From contig JAJTWR010000374.1 in the NCBI GenBank assembly GCA_021613335.1, positions 202,501-266,500 of the forward strand: a DNA stretch of 64,000 nt. Direction: 5' to 3'. The notes beneath the pieces are model-generated. The model was not told the DNA's origin. It searched no databases and saw nothing but the letters and a program-made list of their open reading frames with translations. This DNA is from Whitmania pigra (Eukaryota > Annelida > Clitellata > Hirudinida > Haemopidae). Both the position numbers and the translations under genes were made by a program. Below are positions 37,900-48,430 of this stretch, in pieces (position 1 is the first letter of the stretch; each line of letters opens with the position of its first letter).

Positions 37900-39360
37900 T
37901 TTGTGGAATAAAGCATATATTAAAATACTTAAACTGAAGAAACAGTAATGATTCATCATTCGATAAAACATTTTTCCGATTAATCGATCAAAAAAATGTT
38001 AATCGTTCGCATCCCTAATCAAAACATATTCTACTTTAAGCAATTCGAAAAGGTTATGAAAAAATAAATTAAAAGATAATCTCAATTCAAAACCCAGCAG
38101 GCAACTCGCTTAAACAATTACTCTCCAAAAATTTCATATGCTACTTCGCTCAAAATACACTATCACCGCCCTCTCGCTCTCACTCAAACTGCTTTCTCTG
38201 TAGATAGGTATAACCAACATCCTTTAATTACCGAGATTAAATGGACGGAACGAGAGTACCTGCTAAATTTCAAAGCATTTCCCGACTGCAATGAATAGTC
38301 AACGTGCCGGAGCAGCCAGTACCAGCCAGCCACCACTACTTTACAAAAATAGCCTTACGTTAACATCCTTCGCTGGAGGACCTAGCAAACCTATAAATTG
38401 ATGACTAGTCAATAGCACTAGCACTACCGCAAGTGGATTTTTTTTCATTGTCGAAATATTATGGTCGAGGCCTTATATAACTACAACCACCATTCCTGAA
38501 ATTAAATATGCAAACTGTACTCCACACCGAGCGCGCAAAACGCAAAATATAAAACAAACACAAATTTAAAATCTTTCATATCACCTAAATAGTTTAGAAG
38601 TACAGTTTGAGAGGCAAAAATGCAATTGTAGCTTTGCTCTATTTGTTTCAAAATCATGCAAAAGCAAAAGTATGTTTTAGAAATTGGTAATATTATTGAA
38701 GAGATAGCAAATACAATTTAGGAAACAGGAATTTAAAACGCTGTTAAATACATTTGATTATTTGAAATTAAAAATAATTTGAAACGCTGTAATCCGTTGA
38801 TACTGCATAAGCTGGAAATTAAAAATGGTAAACAAATTTACAAATTGTATAAACTTTATAAAATGCTTGTAAATTATTTTTTAATTAAATAAAATTGCTC
38901 ATCTACATTAATTTGCTGAAATTTATGAACGCTACATAAGATAAGATGTGAAAGGCATTTTTACATTGCCATATTAAGTAATAACCACTAATTATACTGT
39001 ATTAATACTGTTACTAAGCATAATGCTATTGCATTTCAAAATCTTGATATTAATTACCACATAATTGTACACACCGGTCGATGTCTTTTTTTTTGCAATT
39101 GTGTTAGTGGACCAATTGGGCCCTTCAATTGTATCTAATAAAATAAAATAGAATAAATAATTTAAATTTTAGCTTTGAGATTGCAAACGTTGACCAAACG
39201 ACTCCATAGGATCACAAAGAGTGTAACAAAGTCTGCGGTGAAAGTGCTATTCATATTTGTTGTTTTTTTCTTAGAAAACGGCAATCACACGTGATTTATA
39301 AATAATATATCAAATGTCAGGAATTTTTTATCAACCACAAAATACCTAAACGTTTGATAT
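37900..39360. other. Intergenic between lectin copy 1 and macin copy 3
   Basis: No gene is seen. The 38640-39255 part has counterparts at 45475-46030 (for example GCAAAAGTATGTTTTAGAAA and CATTTCAAAATCTTGATATT), marking older locus-wide duplication. The 37900-38600 part has no match I noticed. Confidence 0.5.
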
Positions 39361-39552
39361 TTCCTGTTATTGACATGTCAGGCCCTATTGGTGAAAGATC
39401 TGTTTTGTATAACCCAAGTGTTTATGAGCGTCTCAATTAGTGGCTCAGATGTTTATTGCTCACATGAATCCTGATATTAACGACTTCAGCTTCTGTTTGC
39501 CTCTTACCGACATAATTGAAATCCTTGAGCATTCGATCTTTTTTTATTAATT

Positions 39553-39560
39553 TATATAAA
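39553..39560 (+). promoter_or_regulatory. TATA box of macin copy 3
   Basis: TATATAAA lies 45 bases upstream of the ATG. About 200 bp upstream of it are also shared with copies 2 and 4, including ATTGAAATCCTTGAGCA just before the box. Confidence 0.75.
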
Positions 39561-39604
39561 GGGCCCTAACTATGCGCTGTGATTCGTCTGTCCCCGAGTG
39601 AAAA

Positions 39605-39853
39605 ATGGCTCTTCTCAACAAGTTGCTCTGCTTTGCTTTGGTCTTCATGATCTTTGGCGAGTCGGTGACTCCGAGTTGCTACGAAGATTGGAGCAGATGC
39701 ACGCCTGGATCGTCATTTCTGACTGGAATTCTGTGGAAAGATTGCAATAGCCGCTGCAGGGAACTCGGCCACAGGGGAGGACGATGTGTGGATTCGCCAA
39801 GCAAATCTTGCCCTGGAGTTCTCAAGAACAACAAACAGTGTCGTTGCTACTGA
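39605..39853 (+). CDS. Macin copy 3, intact neuromacin-like antimicrobial peptide
   Basis: This 82-aa single-exon gene has a signal peptide of about 24 residues and a mature peptide of about 58. All eight family cysteines are present, in order: CYEDW, SRC, KDC, SRC, RCVDSP, SCP, QC and a final CY. The block from WSRCTPGSS through TGILWKDCNSRC to ELGHRGGRC is strongly like leech neuromacin, a peptide that permeabilises bacteria and is tied to nerve repair in Hirudo. Mature charge by count is clearly positive (about +5). It is the best candidate for a functional product in the cluster. An AATAAA lies at 40049-40054, about 200 bases after the stop codon. Confidence 0.93.
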   Translation: MALLNKLLCFALVFMIFGESVTPSCYEDWSRCTPGSSFLTGILWKDCNSRCRELGHRGGRCVDSPSKSCPGVLKNNKQCRCY

Positions 39854-40844
39854 TCTGAAGATTTTTTGGAAATGAGAGAGATTACGGAAGAACAACGACT
39901 ATGATTCCGATTTTCTTTAACAATCTAAGCTAGTAGTTAAGTAAAAACCTTGATTACGTTTACATAGTGTGGCTTTAGTTTTTTGATTGTACTTTAAAAA
40001 CTCTATTTTTAATACTATTTTTTCCATAGATATTATTTCAGCCTTGAAAATAAATTTTCAATTTGTTTGAATTTATGAAATAAAAACTAAATTGTTGTCA
40101 ACTCTGCAATCAAAGCGTTGCTATCGTTAAAAACAGTTTTGAATATTTTAACCAAAATTCCATTGCATAACATAACTTGGATAATATTGATCCTTTACTA
40201 TTTTTATTTTGTTCTATTTGTCTGCGTACATTTCTTTTCAAAAAGTGAGCTTGTTTCATTTCAACCTAAAGGAGGAGAAAGTTGGATTCTTAATGAATGA
40301 AGTCACGATAAATAACCATTAAGTCAAAGAAAAGGCATCAATCAATGAAATGCAAAGGAACATGAGTTGAATGTTAAGTTTGTATTATATTAAGCCATAG
40401 AAACAATATATATGTATATGGAAGTTGGAGTCTTAATGAATGAAGTCACGACGAATAACCATTAACTCAAAGAAAAGGCATCAATCGATGAAATACAACA
40501 ATGAGTGAACATTTAGTCTGTGTTATATTATGTCATAGAAACAATATGTATGCAACATTATGCATTGACAATAAAATTGTTTAGAGAAACAAATGTTAGA
40601 TAACAAACTTTATTTTATCGTGGTTTATCGACATTTAATAAATCGTTAATCATACTTTGCGCAAAATTAATTCGCCACTAATTTAATATTTTAGAAATAA
40701 CTTTATTTTTAATTCGATTTTTTCTAGAGGTGCAATTCGTGAAAAGAAATTTTGATTAATTAATATTTTAAATATAGCAGAAATTCCACTACGTGAAATA
40801 ATGTAAATTATTTAGAGCTCATCCCTTGCATGTGTCAGTTTATA

Positions 40845-42401
40845 CAGTCAGGACAGAAACCATAAGGACACCCCATTATTTCGTAATAACTCGATAAAGA
40901 AAAATTTGATTGTAGGGAAATTTTAATATGTTATGTATTTATATATTTGTGATTATCTCTTAAATTTTCATCAAAATATGTTTGTGCATTAATTTTAAAA
41001 TTCCAAAAACGTGATTTCGGGGCGTCCAATAACCATAAAAGACACTTGCAAAAATCATCGAAAAATGACTAAAAACTTTGTGAAAAAAACAGGAAAAAGT
41101 TTATTAATATGAAATAATGTTTCCTTTATTTTCAATAACTTTAAAACATCTCTTGTTCATTGATTTTATAAGAGTTTTTAAGAAATTTCTGTCCAGTTCT
41201 TTCCAGGCACTCCTAATGGTGTTTTCCAGGTCAGATTTTGAATGAAACTGCCTTCCATTGTTGTAAACAAATCTTGACAACATTCCCCAAACATTTTCTA
41301 TAGGATTTAAGTCCGGGGAACAAGCTGGCCAACTCATAACTTTCAAATTTCTCCTCTGGAAAAATGTCTTTGTCAACTTGGAAGTGTGGATCGGGGCATT
41401 ATCTTGCTGGAAAAATAAAATTTCCTCCATAATAATCTTCCCCAAAAGGCAACAGATGGTCTTCTAAAACTTTGATGTAATCCACAGAAGACTGTCCCCC
41501 ATCCAGAAAGGCTTATTCAGTCAATCCTTCACTGGAAATTCCTCCCCAAATCATCACCGATCCTGCTCCATGATTTCGGCTAAAAAATGTTTCCTTTTCT
41601 AATCTGAGGTCATGCCAATAGAACTGATGACCATCAGGTCCATCTAGGTTAAATTTCTTCTCATCTGAAAAATAATATTGCCCCAACCATCTCTGTTAGA
41701 AAGCATGGTTTTGGCCCATTCCAATCTTTAATCTTTTTTCATATAATAAAATACCACTAGATCTCAAATAATTTAACACTGTACTTTTACAAATTCTTAA
41801 ATCAAGTTCATTTCTAATTTGATTTGCTGAAAATTTACCTGAAGAAACCTTTCTTACCAGGAGTCTCTGCTGACGAATCGTCAGTTTTTTAGGTCTTCCA
41901 TGATCATTTTTTGCCCCATATTCCTCAGGAGCTTTTACGTAGTTCCAGATGACTGTCTTGGATCGCTTGAGCTCTTTGACAATTTCCCTGATCGAATAAT
42001 TTGCTTGTCTGAAGGCCTCAATCTGCCCCTTCTCCTTGTCAGACAACGTTTTCCCTCTAGCCATTTATAAAATAGTAATTTTATAAACTTCACATCAATT
42101 TTTAACTTTCTTTGGATTTATATATTGATAATATTTGCATAATGTGCATTTTGGTTGCATAACTATGACAAATTTCAAGTTTTATTGGGAATAAATAAAG
42201 ATGTCCTTTATCGTTTTTAAACGGCCATAAAATGCTATTTTGCATATTTTACAAGGTCAGCTTGTTAAATTTTTTTGAAATTTTGCAGGATGTTTTGTCT
42301 ACCATAAAGAGATATTATATAAAAAATTGAGTAATATTGAACTTATATTTAACGAGTTATCACAAAAATATGGGGTGTCCTTAAGGTTTCTGTCCGCACT
42401 G
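40845..42401 (-). mobile_element. Tc1/mariner transposon
   Basis: The 1,557-bp element is flanked by TA on both sides (40843-40844 and 42402-42403). Inverted termini of about 50 bp match with few mismatches: the left starts CAGTCAGGACAGAAACC and the reverse complement of the right starts CAGTGCGGACAGAAACC. Both continue into AAGGACACCCCAT. It carries a transposase reading on the minus strand. Termini and size fit the Tc1 group. Confidence 0.95.
41104..42064 (-). pseudogene. Tc1 transposase, DD34E, inactivated
   Basis: The start MARGKTLSDKEKGQIEAF and helix-turn-helix DNA-binding halves read cleanly from 42064 to 41696, including the GRPKKLT hook between them. There the frame meets a TAA just before QRWLGQYYFSDEKKF. 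A second in-frame TAA lies near 41512 (after SSEGLTE), and a one-base frameshift falls at a GGGG run near 41446. The C-terminal third (41445-41104) is open. Catalytic residues are visible as SDEKKF, QQDNAPIHTS and PDLNPIENVWG; the last two acidic residues have 34 residues between them, hence DD34E. As it stands it cannot encode an active enzyme. Confidence 0.93.
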
Positions 42402-43154
42402 TAAATGAATTTGTTGTTATATTGTTGTAAATGTGGCGCATAATGAAGTTTATAATTAAGTATTTTGTATAATTATATTCACTGGCTTTTTCTGGATACT
42501 CGAAATGAAAAACATTGTAGCACAACGAAACAGGAGTTCAGTCATCACAGAAGCCCTAATATCCATTTGCGTCTTTAAGTACCTCATATCCCTTAAACAC
42601 TTAACTTTGGTTAGGCAGTTCCATTAACCGAATAATTGCTCTAATAAACTTGTTAGTTAACTTACTAATTTGCAGGCCTCCGGGTTGTTTTAATATTATT
42701 TTTATTTGATCTGTCTGCATACATTCTTTATCAAAAAGCTATTGACTAGTCTTATTTTAACCTAAGGGAGGAGCAAGTTGGCACATGAATGAATAGTCAC
42801 GTCAAACAGTCATTAGTTTCAGAAAAAGACTTCGATCGATGATATGCACTATTGCATTACTAAAAATATTTTGTAAGTGAAAATCCAAAATAGCATTAGA
42901 AATGTTAGAATAAAGTTAATCTTTGACAATTGTTTAGAAAAATATATAACCGAGGACAAATCCATTGTAAAAAAAATATCCAAATTTCCAAAATTGCCTC
43001 ATTTCTATCTCTTTGAAAAGATAAATCGATGAGATAATAAATAGCAATTGTCTATAAAGCTCGTCTCGTAAGCCATATTCATTAGACATGCGAGCATATG
43101 CATTAATAAAAGTTCAGAAACATTCTTTGAAATTGTAAGTGACAATTCGTCAAA

Positions 43155-44896
43155 ATGATTTCTCTTTCCTTCTGCATGTTCATGAATATGGGTAGGTTGT
43201 AATGATTCATCCATTATATTGCTTAGAAAATTCATAATTTCAAATCCAACAATGAAACTTTCCATCATTAATGAATGATTAATTTAAATCGATTAAAATA
43301 AAATATATGATATTAAAATCAATACCAGTTTTAACGTTCTCAGGCATCTTATCTATTGTCGAAACCACTGAAATCAACATAGCCTTTGGAAAATTGGCTT
43401 GGTGCAGTTCACGCTCTCCTCCATTCAACGAATACTTGACTTTGGACGGAAACTTGGGTGGGAATAGTTACTTTTCATCGGCAAGTGGTGGTTTCCAATG
43501 GCTTATGGTCGAGCTTTTTTGGAAATATCAGGTCAATAAAATCGTTGTAACAAAGCAGGATTCAAATTTTGGTTTGTAACATTTGTTGAAATCAACTATA
43601 AGATTATGCAAAGATTTCATAAATGTAGTTGCTATTTTAGATGACATACTTGTCGCAGTCGATGATGGAGCATTTAGTACACTAAAGAACATAGAATCAC
43701 TAAAGACCATTTGCAAGAGAGAACCAGCAATTCTTAAATCTAACACTACGGCTTACGATTGCGCACAAAGTATTGGTAACTTCGTATTAGTCATCCAAAA
43801 AGGTAATGCTACGCAACCTCTTGTTTTGTACGAAGTTGAAGCTTACGGAATCTGGGCAGAAAGTTTGGATTTATTTAATCTTTGTCTTAACAATGACATT
43901 TACTAAAACCGTTAACCTTACTTTGTTTAAGATTACTTCATCACTAATTAAAATTCTAGAATATCCAGAAATGCCAAACGTGCTTCTAAACAAAGACATT
44001 CATGCCAGTGCCATTACTGCCTATAATCATCTTGAGTATTTAGTTAACGGCATAAGAACTCTACCTAATTGCGATGAGATAGAGGAAGGAAAATATGGTA
44101 ACAACTGGTTCAAAGTGGACATGGGAACAACTTACTATATCGACTATGTTGCTTATGCAATAAGACAATCCCCATTCGGTAAACATGAAATATTATTTTT
44201 CTACTACTATTGTAAACCATTTATGATGTTTAGAAATGTTCTGACGTTTTTATTCTAGAATATTTGTTCTTAATGCTGACTTTTTTGCAGCCAGCGCAAG
44301 ATCTAACAACTTCATGGTTGGATTCAGCGAATCTGATTTCACTTCTCTGATTCGTGGTACTTATCCTCTCTGTGGTCAGTATCAAGGTACAGTTGAATCA
44401 GGGGACAGAGTCACGATGAAGTGCAATGCCAACCTGCCCGCCTACAAATATTTTATCATTCAGCAACCCTACGGAACTGCCGATGGATATCTTGGTGCTT
44501 GCGAACTCGAAGCATACCCCGCATCCAGCACTCTTGGTAAGACTACTATTTACTTTTGAAGAAAATCTCCAAAAGTAGATATTTTCACTTTTTTCAAAAA
44601 CAATAAAATTAATTTTAATCGCTCTTTATTAACCCTCTTCTTCAGGCAAAATGTGGAAGAACAAGGGAGCAATGTTGCTAACCAATTATGCTATTTCAAC
44701 TCTACAAAGCTCAAGACCAGCGGATTGCGTGTTTCACTGCTTCAAGCTTGGATTTCATGAATGCGATTCTTTCAACTTCAACCTAAAAATGAAGAAATGC
44801 CAACTGAACAAACACAGAAATGGCATTCTCTCTCAAAACCTTATTCCACATGCCGATTGGTCATTCTATACTTCAGAGTACTTTTTCAGTGGCTGA
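43155..44896 (+). CDS. Secreted two-fucolectin plus PAN/apple protein, copy 2
   Basis: Six exons: 43155-43191, 43329-43571, 43641-43862, 43960-44178, 44291-44536, 44646-44896. Phases are the same as in copy 1 and give 405 aa. The leader MISLSFCMFMNMVLTFSG is a clear signal peptide once exons 1 and 2 are joined. Domain order and nearly every residue match the gene at 35679. Differences include AIAPEGGR against TVESGDR, ADNHLEY against AYNHLEY, and a few Lys/Arg swaps. The reading frame is intact, so both copies appear to be under constraint or very young. Role and ligand are unknown, as for copy 1. Confidence 0.86.
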
Positions 44897-45084
44897 AAAA
44901 GTCATTAACAAAGACATTCAAACATTTCACAAATTGGGGATGTTCATGTCATTAGCTAAAGTCAATTTTAATTGTTGGAAAACAATTTTTAGAATTGCAT
45001 TGTTTTGTTAACATTGATGCAGCAAATCTGATCAAACCAATAATTTAAATTAAAAATTAATTAAATAATAAATATAATGCTCAA

Positions 45085-45375
45085 TATTCTGTTGTGCCTC
45101 GCTTTTAATTTCAAGACCATCAGAGTTCGAGTCAGTGTTTGGTGAATGCCTTGAATATTTCTGACGCGATTTATTTTATCGAAATAGTGTGGTCTAATTG
45201 CAACATTTTCTACAATGAAAGAAGAAAGAAACAGAGGTTGGGATTTAAACTCGTAATGGAGTCGCACCAAGGCCAAAGTCTTAATAACTCATCTCCCGAC
45301 GCCTGGCATTAATAGTTCGTGATAATTTGTAAAAACTCATCATAATATACAAAATAGTCCGATACTTGGAGCACT
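45085..45375 (-). repeat. Duplicated tail with tRNA-like relic, copy 2
   Basis: This block is nearly identical to 37615-37875, including the A-box-like and B-box-like stretches on the minus strand. Directly after it, 45383-45476 repeats the lectin 3' flank (44905-45010). This is a second, smaller local duplication joined at 45380. Confidence 0.4.
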
Positions 45376-46611
45376 TTTGTGACATTCAAACATTTCACAA
45401 ATTGGGGATGTTCATGTCATTAGCTAAAGTCAATTTTAATTGTTGGAAAACAATTTTTAGAATGTCATTGTTTTGTTCATGCAAAAGCAAAAGTATGTTT
45501 TAGAAATTGGTATTACTATCGAAGAGATAGCAAATACAATTTAGGAAACAGGAATTTAAAATGCCTGTAAATATATTTGATTATTTTAAAATTATATTAA
45601 ATTAAAAAAAATTTCCAGCTAACTTAAACGCAGCAAGCACTTGATAGTGCATAAGTTTGAGATTAAAAATGGTATTTTTTAAAGTTATTTTAAATAAACT
45701 ATAAACGCAGTAAGCACTTGATACTTTAAGCACTTTCATAAGTTTGTAATTTCAAATGTTATTTTTTGTTGTATTTACCTAAAATTTGCTTAGATTTATG
45801 AACGCTACATAAGATAACATGTTAAAGGCATATTTACATTGCCATATTAAGTAATAATTATTCAGTATACTGTATTAACACTATTACTAAGTATCATGAT
45901 ATTGCATTTCAAAATCTTGATATTAATTACCACATAATTTAAATTTTAGCTTTGAGATTACAACCTTTGACCAAACGACTCCATAGGATCACGAAGAGTG
46001 TAACAAAGTCTGCAGTGAAAGTGCTACTTATATTTGTGGGTTTTTTTCTTTGAAAACGGCAATCACACGTGATTTTATTAAGAATATAATAATATTTTTA
46101 CATTCATCATTAAATCAAAAGGTATTAAAATAAATGTTTAAATATTAAAATAGTGAGCTATCCACCTTTTCATGTGACGTTATGTAGCATGGGACTATAT
46201 TTTTCTGTATATTTGTATTTATTTTTCAACTTTGGTCATAGCAGAAGTGCGCAAATTTTATCAATGGCAAGAAATAATTACAACAATAAACTAAAATAAA
46301 GTTATTAAATTAAAAAAATAAAGGTGACACAAAATATGTTATAAATATATTTTTATGTTAAAGGTATTTTATGAATAATATATCAAATGTCGAGAATTTT
46401 ATTATCAACCCCAAATTACCTAAACGTTTGATATTTTCTGTTATTGACATATCAGACCCTATTGGTGAGAGGTTTTGTGTAACCCAAGTGTTTATGAGCG
46501 TCTCAATTAGTGGATCAGATTTTTATAGCTCACGTGAATCCTGATAATGCTTCTGTTTGCCTCTTACCGACATAATGAAATCCTTGAGCACTCGATCTTT
46601 TTTTATTAATT

Positions 46612-46619
46612 TATATAAA
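46612..46619 (+). promoter_or_regulatory. TATA box of macin copy 4
   Basis: TATATAAA lies 44 bases upstream of the ATG at 46663, in the same shared promoter block as copies 2 and 3. Confidence 0.75.
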
Positions 46620-46662
46620 GGGCCCTAACTACGCGGTGTGATTCGTCTGTTCCCGAGTGAAA

Positions 46663-46911
46663 ATGGCTCTTCTCAACAAGTTGCTCTGCTTTGCTTTGAT
46701 CTTCATGATCTTCAGCGAGTTGGTGACTCCGAGTTGCTACGACGATTGGAGCAGATGCACGCCTGGCACGTCATTTCTGACTGGAATTCTGTGGAAAGAT
46801 TGCAACAGCCGCTGCATCGAACTCGGCAACAGTGGAGGACGATGTGTGGATTCGCCAAGCCAAAATTGCCCTGGAGTTCTCAAGGACAACAAACAGTGTG
46901 TTTGCTACTGA
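46663..46911 (+). CDS. Macin copy 4, intact, near-neutral variant
   Basis: This 82-aa single-exon gene starts at the ATG at 46663 in the same context as copies 2 and 3. The signal peptide reads MALLNKLLCFALIFMIFS and all eight cysteines are kept. Compared with copy 3, several basic or neutral residues are changed: RELGHRG becomes IELGNSG, SKSCP becomes SQNCP, LKNNK becomes LKDNK, and QCRCY becomes QCVCY. By count the mature peptide drops from about +5 to about 0. It keeps the fold determinants but probably has different membrane affinity. The polyadenylation hexamer AATAAA is at 47108-47113. Confidence 0.92.
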   Translation: MALLNKLLCFALIFMIFSELVTPSCYDDWSRCTPGTSFLTGILWKDCNSRCIELGNSGGRCVDSPSQNCPGVLKDNKQCVCY

Positions 46912-47184
46912 TCTGAAGATTTTTTGGAAATGAGAGAGATTACGGAAGGACACCAACAACGATTTGTGATTTTCTTTAACAATCAAAACTAGTAGTTAAG
47001 TAAAAACCTTGATTACGTTTACATAGTGTGGCTTTAATTTTTTGATTGTTCTTTCAAAACTTTATTTTTAATACCATTTCTTCCATAGACATTATTTCGG
47101 CATTGAAAATAAATTTTCAATTTGTTTGAATTTATGAAATAAAAACTATATTGTTGTCAATTATAAACTCTGCAGTGAAATCGT

Positions 47185-47235
47185 CCCCACGACGATTGGT
47201 CGTTCTATGTTTCAGAGTACATTTTCAATGGCTGA
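47185..47235 (+). pseudogene. Relic of the lectin PAN exon (third copy)
   Basis: The 3' end of a lectin exon 6 survives just after macin copy 4: HDDWSFYVSEYIFNG followed by TGA, against HADWSFYTSEYFFSG and TGA in the intact genes. Nothing upstream belongs to the exon, so the rest has been lost. Confidence 0.75.
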
Positions 47236-47369
47236 GTACATCGCCAAAAAGATTTTTAGAAATCTTGAACTTAATTTCAGAATAATTGTCAAATTAAGTT
47301 AACTATTTTAGAATAAATTCGTTGTCTCAGAATGTTATAATCAGAATATAATCATAAGGAGTCAAATTT

Positions 47370-47700
47370 GTGCGTGTATGCCCAATGCTGATTTATCTAA
47401 CATTAGCTTTTTGCCTTCACATACTAAAGTCATTATATTTGCAAATCAGTCAGTTTAATTCTGATTCTTTGTTCGCAAAACAATTTTCCACATATTTCGG
47501 CATTAATGTTTACTATTTCAGTTCAAGGGTGGTTTCCTTATGGAATAAACTAGATAAGGAAACCATCCATGCGGACACAGTAGATAAATTCAAAATTTAC
47601 TTAAGTAAATTCGGTTATTAGGACTAAAAAGAGTGGTTATTACGCAGATCCAGGTCTTCTTAACCACTATAAATAATTGTTATGTTATGTTATGTTAATG
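47370..47700 (+). mobile_element. LINE 3' fragment
   Basis: The frame ending at 47621 carries FSSRVVSLWNKLDKETIHADTVDKFK..., the pattern typical of the extreme C-terminus of non-LTR retrotransposon reverse transcriptase proteins (RVV-WN-L-P/D-...-VD-FK). It is followed within 80 bp by short TTATG repeats (47678-47698), a common LINE tail. Only the 3' end is present, as expected of 5'-truncated insertions. Confidence 0.75.
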
Positions 47701-48120
47701 CATTTTCCATGTTTAATTTGTAAATGTTTGTTATTCTCTTTCCCAATTTTGCAAAATCGCGTGAATATTTAAATAGAATTTACTTCGATTGTATTTTAGT
47801 TTTTTTGAGTAAATTGGTGTTATTTTCGATTGCATTTTGTAATTTTAAGATATAAAATAGAATTTAATAATATTCTTAATGATAATCTTGAAATTTGATA
47901 TTTTCATTAAATAAATTTCAAATTCTAACAACTTTACTGTTGTTGATTTACTTAGGTAACTTGATATTTTACACCTACAAAGCTAATCCTAATGTTCCTT
48001 TTTGGCTATGAGTGAAATTCTATACAATTTATCCAATTAAACTTGAAAAATTAAAGCTTGTATGCAACTTGAACATTAACTGATAAAGTTTTTTCAGTAT
48101 TTAATTTGCGTGATTTTAGC

Positions 48121-48240
48121 GATTTCATCTTCAAATCAAAACTTAAAAAAGTTATGGTTTGGAAAAATGGTGAACATAAGCGATGTGGATTCAACAAGTT
48201 CCGCCTTCAATGCAATTGACGGAAGCCCAATGACCTCCTA
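48121..48240 (+). pseudogene. Relic of a fucolectin/discoidin exon
   Basis: After a TTTTAG acceptor at 48120 a phase-1 frame reads VNISDVDSTSSAFNAIDGSP, the start of a fucolectin/discoidin domain. It then stops abruptly where a minus-strand LINE end begins at about 48240. It is diverged from exon 2 of the intact lectins and closer to the generic family pattern, so it may derive from an older paralogue. Confidence 0.6.
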
Positions 48241-48430
48241 CAAAGTTGAGTCAAAATGAGAAACAGATGAGAAATTTACAATATCGGCAGGCATGAATTT
48301 CCATGGTCTCACAACTCGATTGCAGAAAAAATTCCTAGTAGTTTCATATATGAGTTTGCCAGTTCTTAGTTTAAAATTGTGACCTCGAGTCTTAGAATAT
48401 GTTGTTGAGGCTAGGAAAGAGAAGGCAGTT
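48240..48430 (-). mobile_element. LINE 3' fragment, minus strand
   Basis: Read on the minus strand, 48425-48245 gives TYSKTRGHNFKLRTGK and RNFFCNRVVRPWKFMPADIV, another clear C-terminal reverse transcriptase signature (TRGH-KL, FF-RVV--WN-LP--IV). Its 3' end abuts the truncated fucolectin exon, which it appears to have cut. Confidence 0.75.

Larger units (their letters stand above)
33250..37900 (+). repeat. Segmental duplication, copy 1 (macin + lectin unit)
   Basis: This interval contains macin copy 2 and the first lectin gene. It is repeated at 39365-45380 with macin copy 3 and the second lectin gene. Promoter, coding, intron, 3' UTR and intergenic blocks all correspond. Examples are 34135-34260 with 40248-40340, 35640-35715 with 43110-43191, and 37600-37900 with 45080-45380. 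The lectin exons lie about 7,475 bp apart. Confidence 0.85.
39365..45380 (+). repeat. Segmental duplication, copy 2 (macin + lectin unit)
   Basis: Counterpart of 33250-37900. It is longer chiefly because a 1,557-bp Tc1 element (40845-42401) sits between the macin and the lectin gene. Removing it brings the spacing close to that of copy 1, so the insertion followed the duplication or was absent from the other copy. Confidence 0.85.

Noticed and set aside
41104..41445. C-terminal Tc1 frame as a separate intact gene
   Set aside because: It is the continuation of the transposase after a frameshift, lacks the DNA-binding half and belongs to the dead element.
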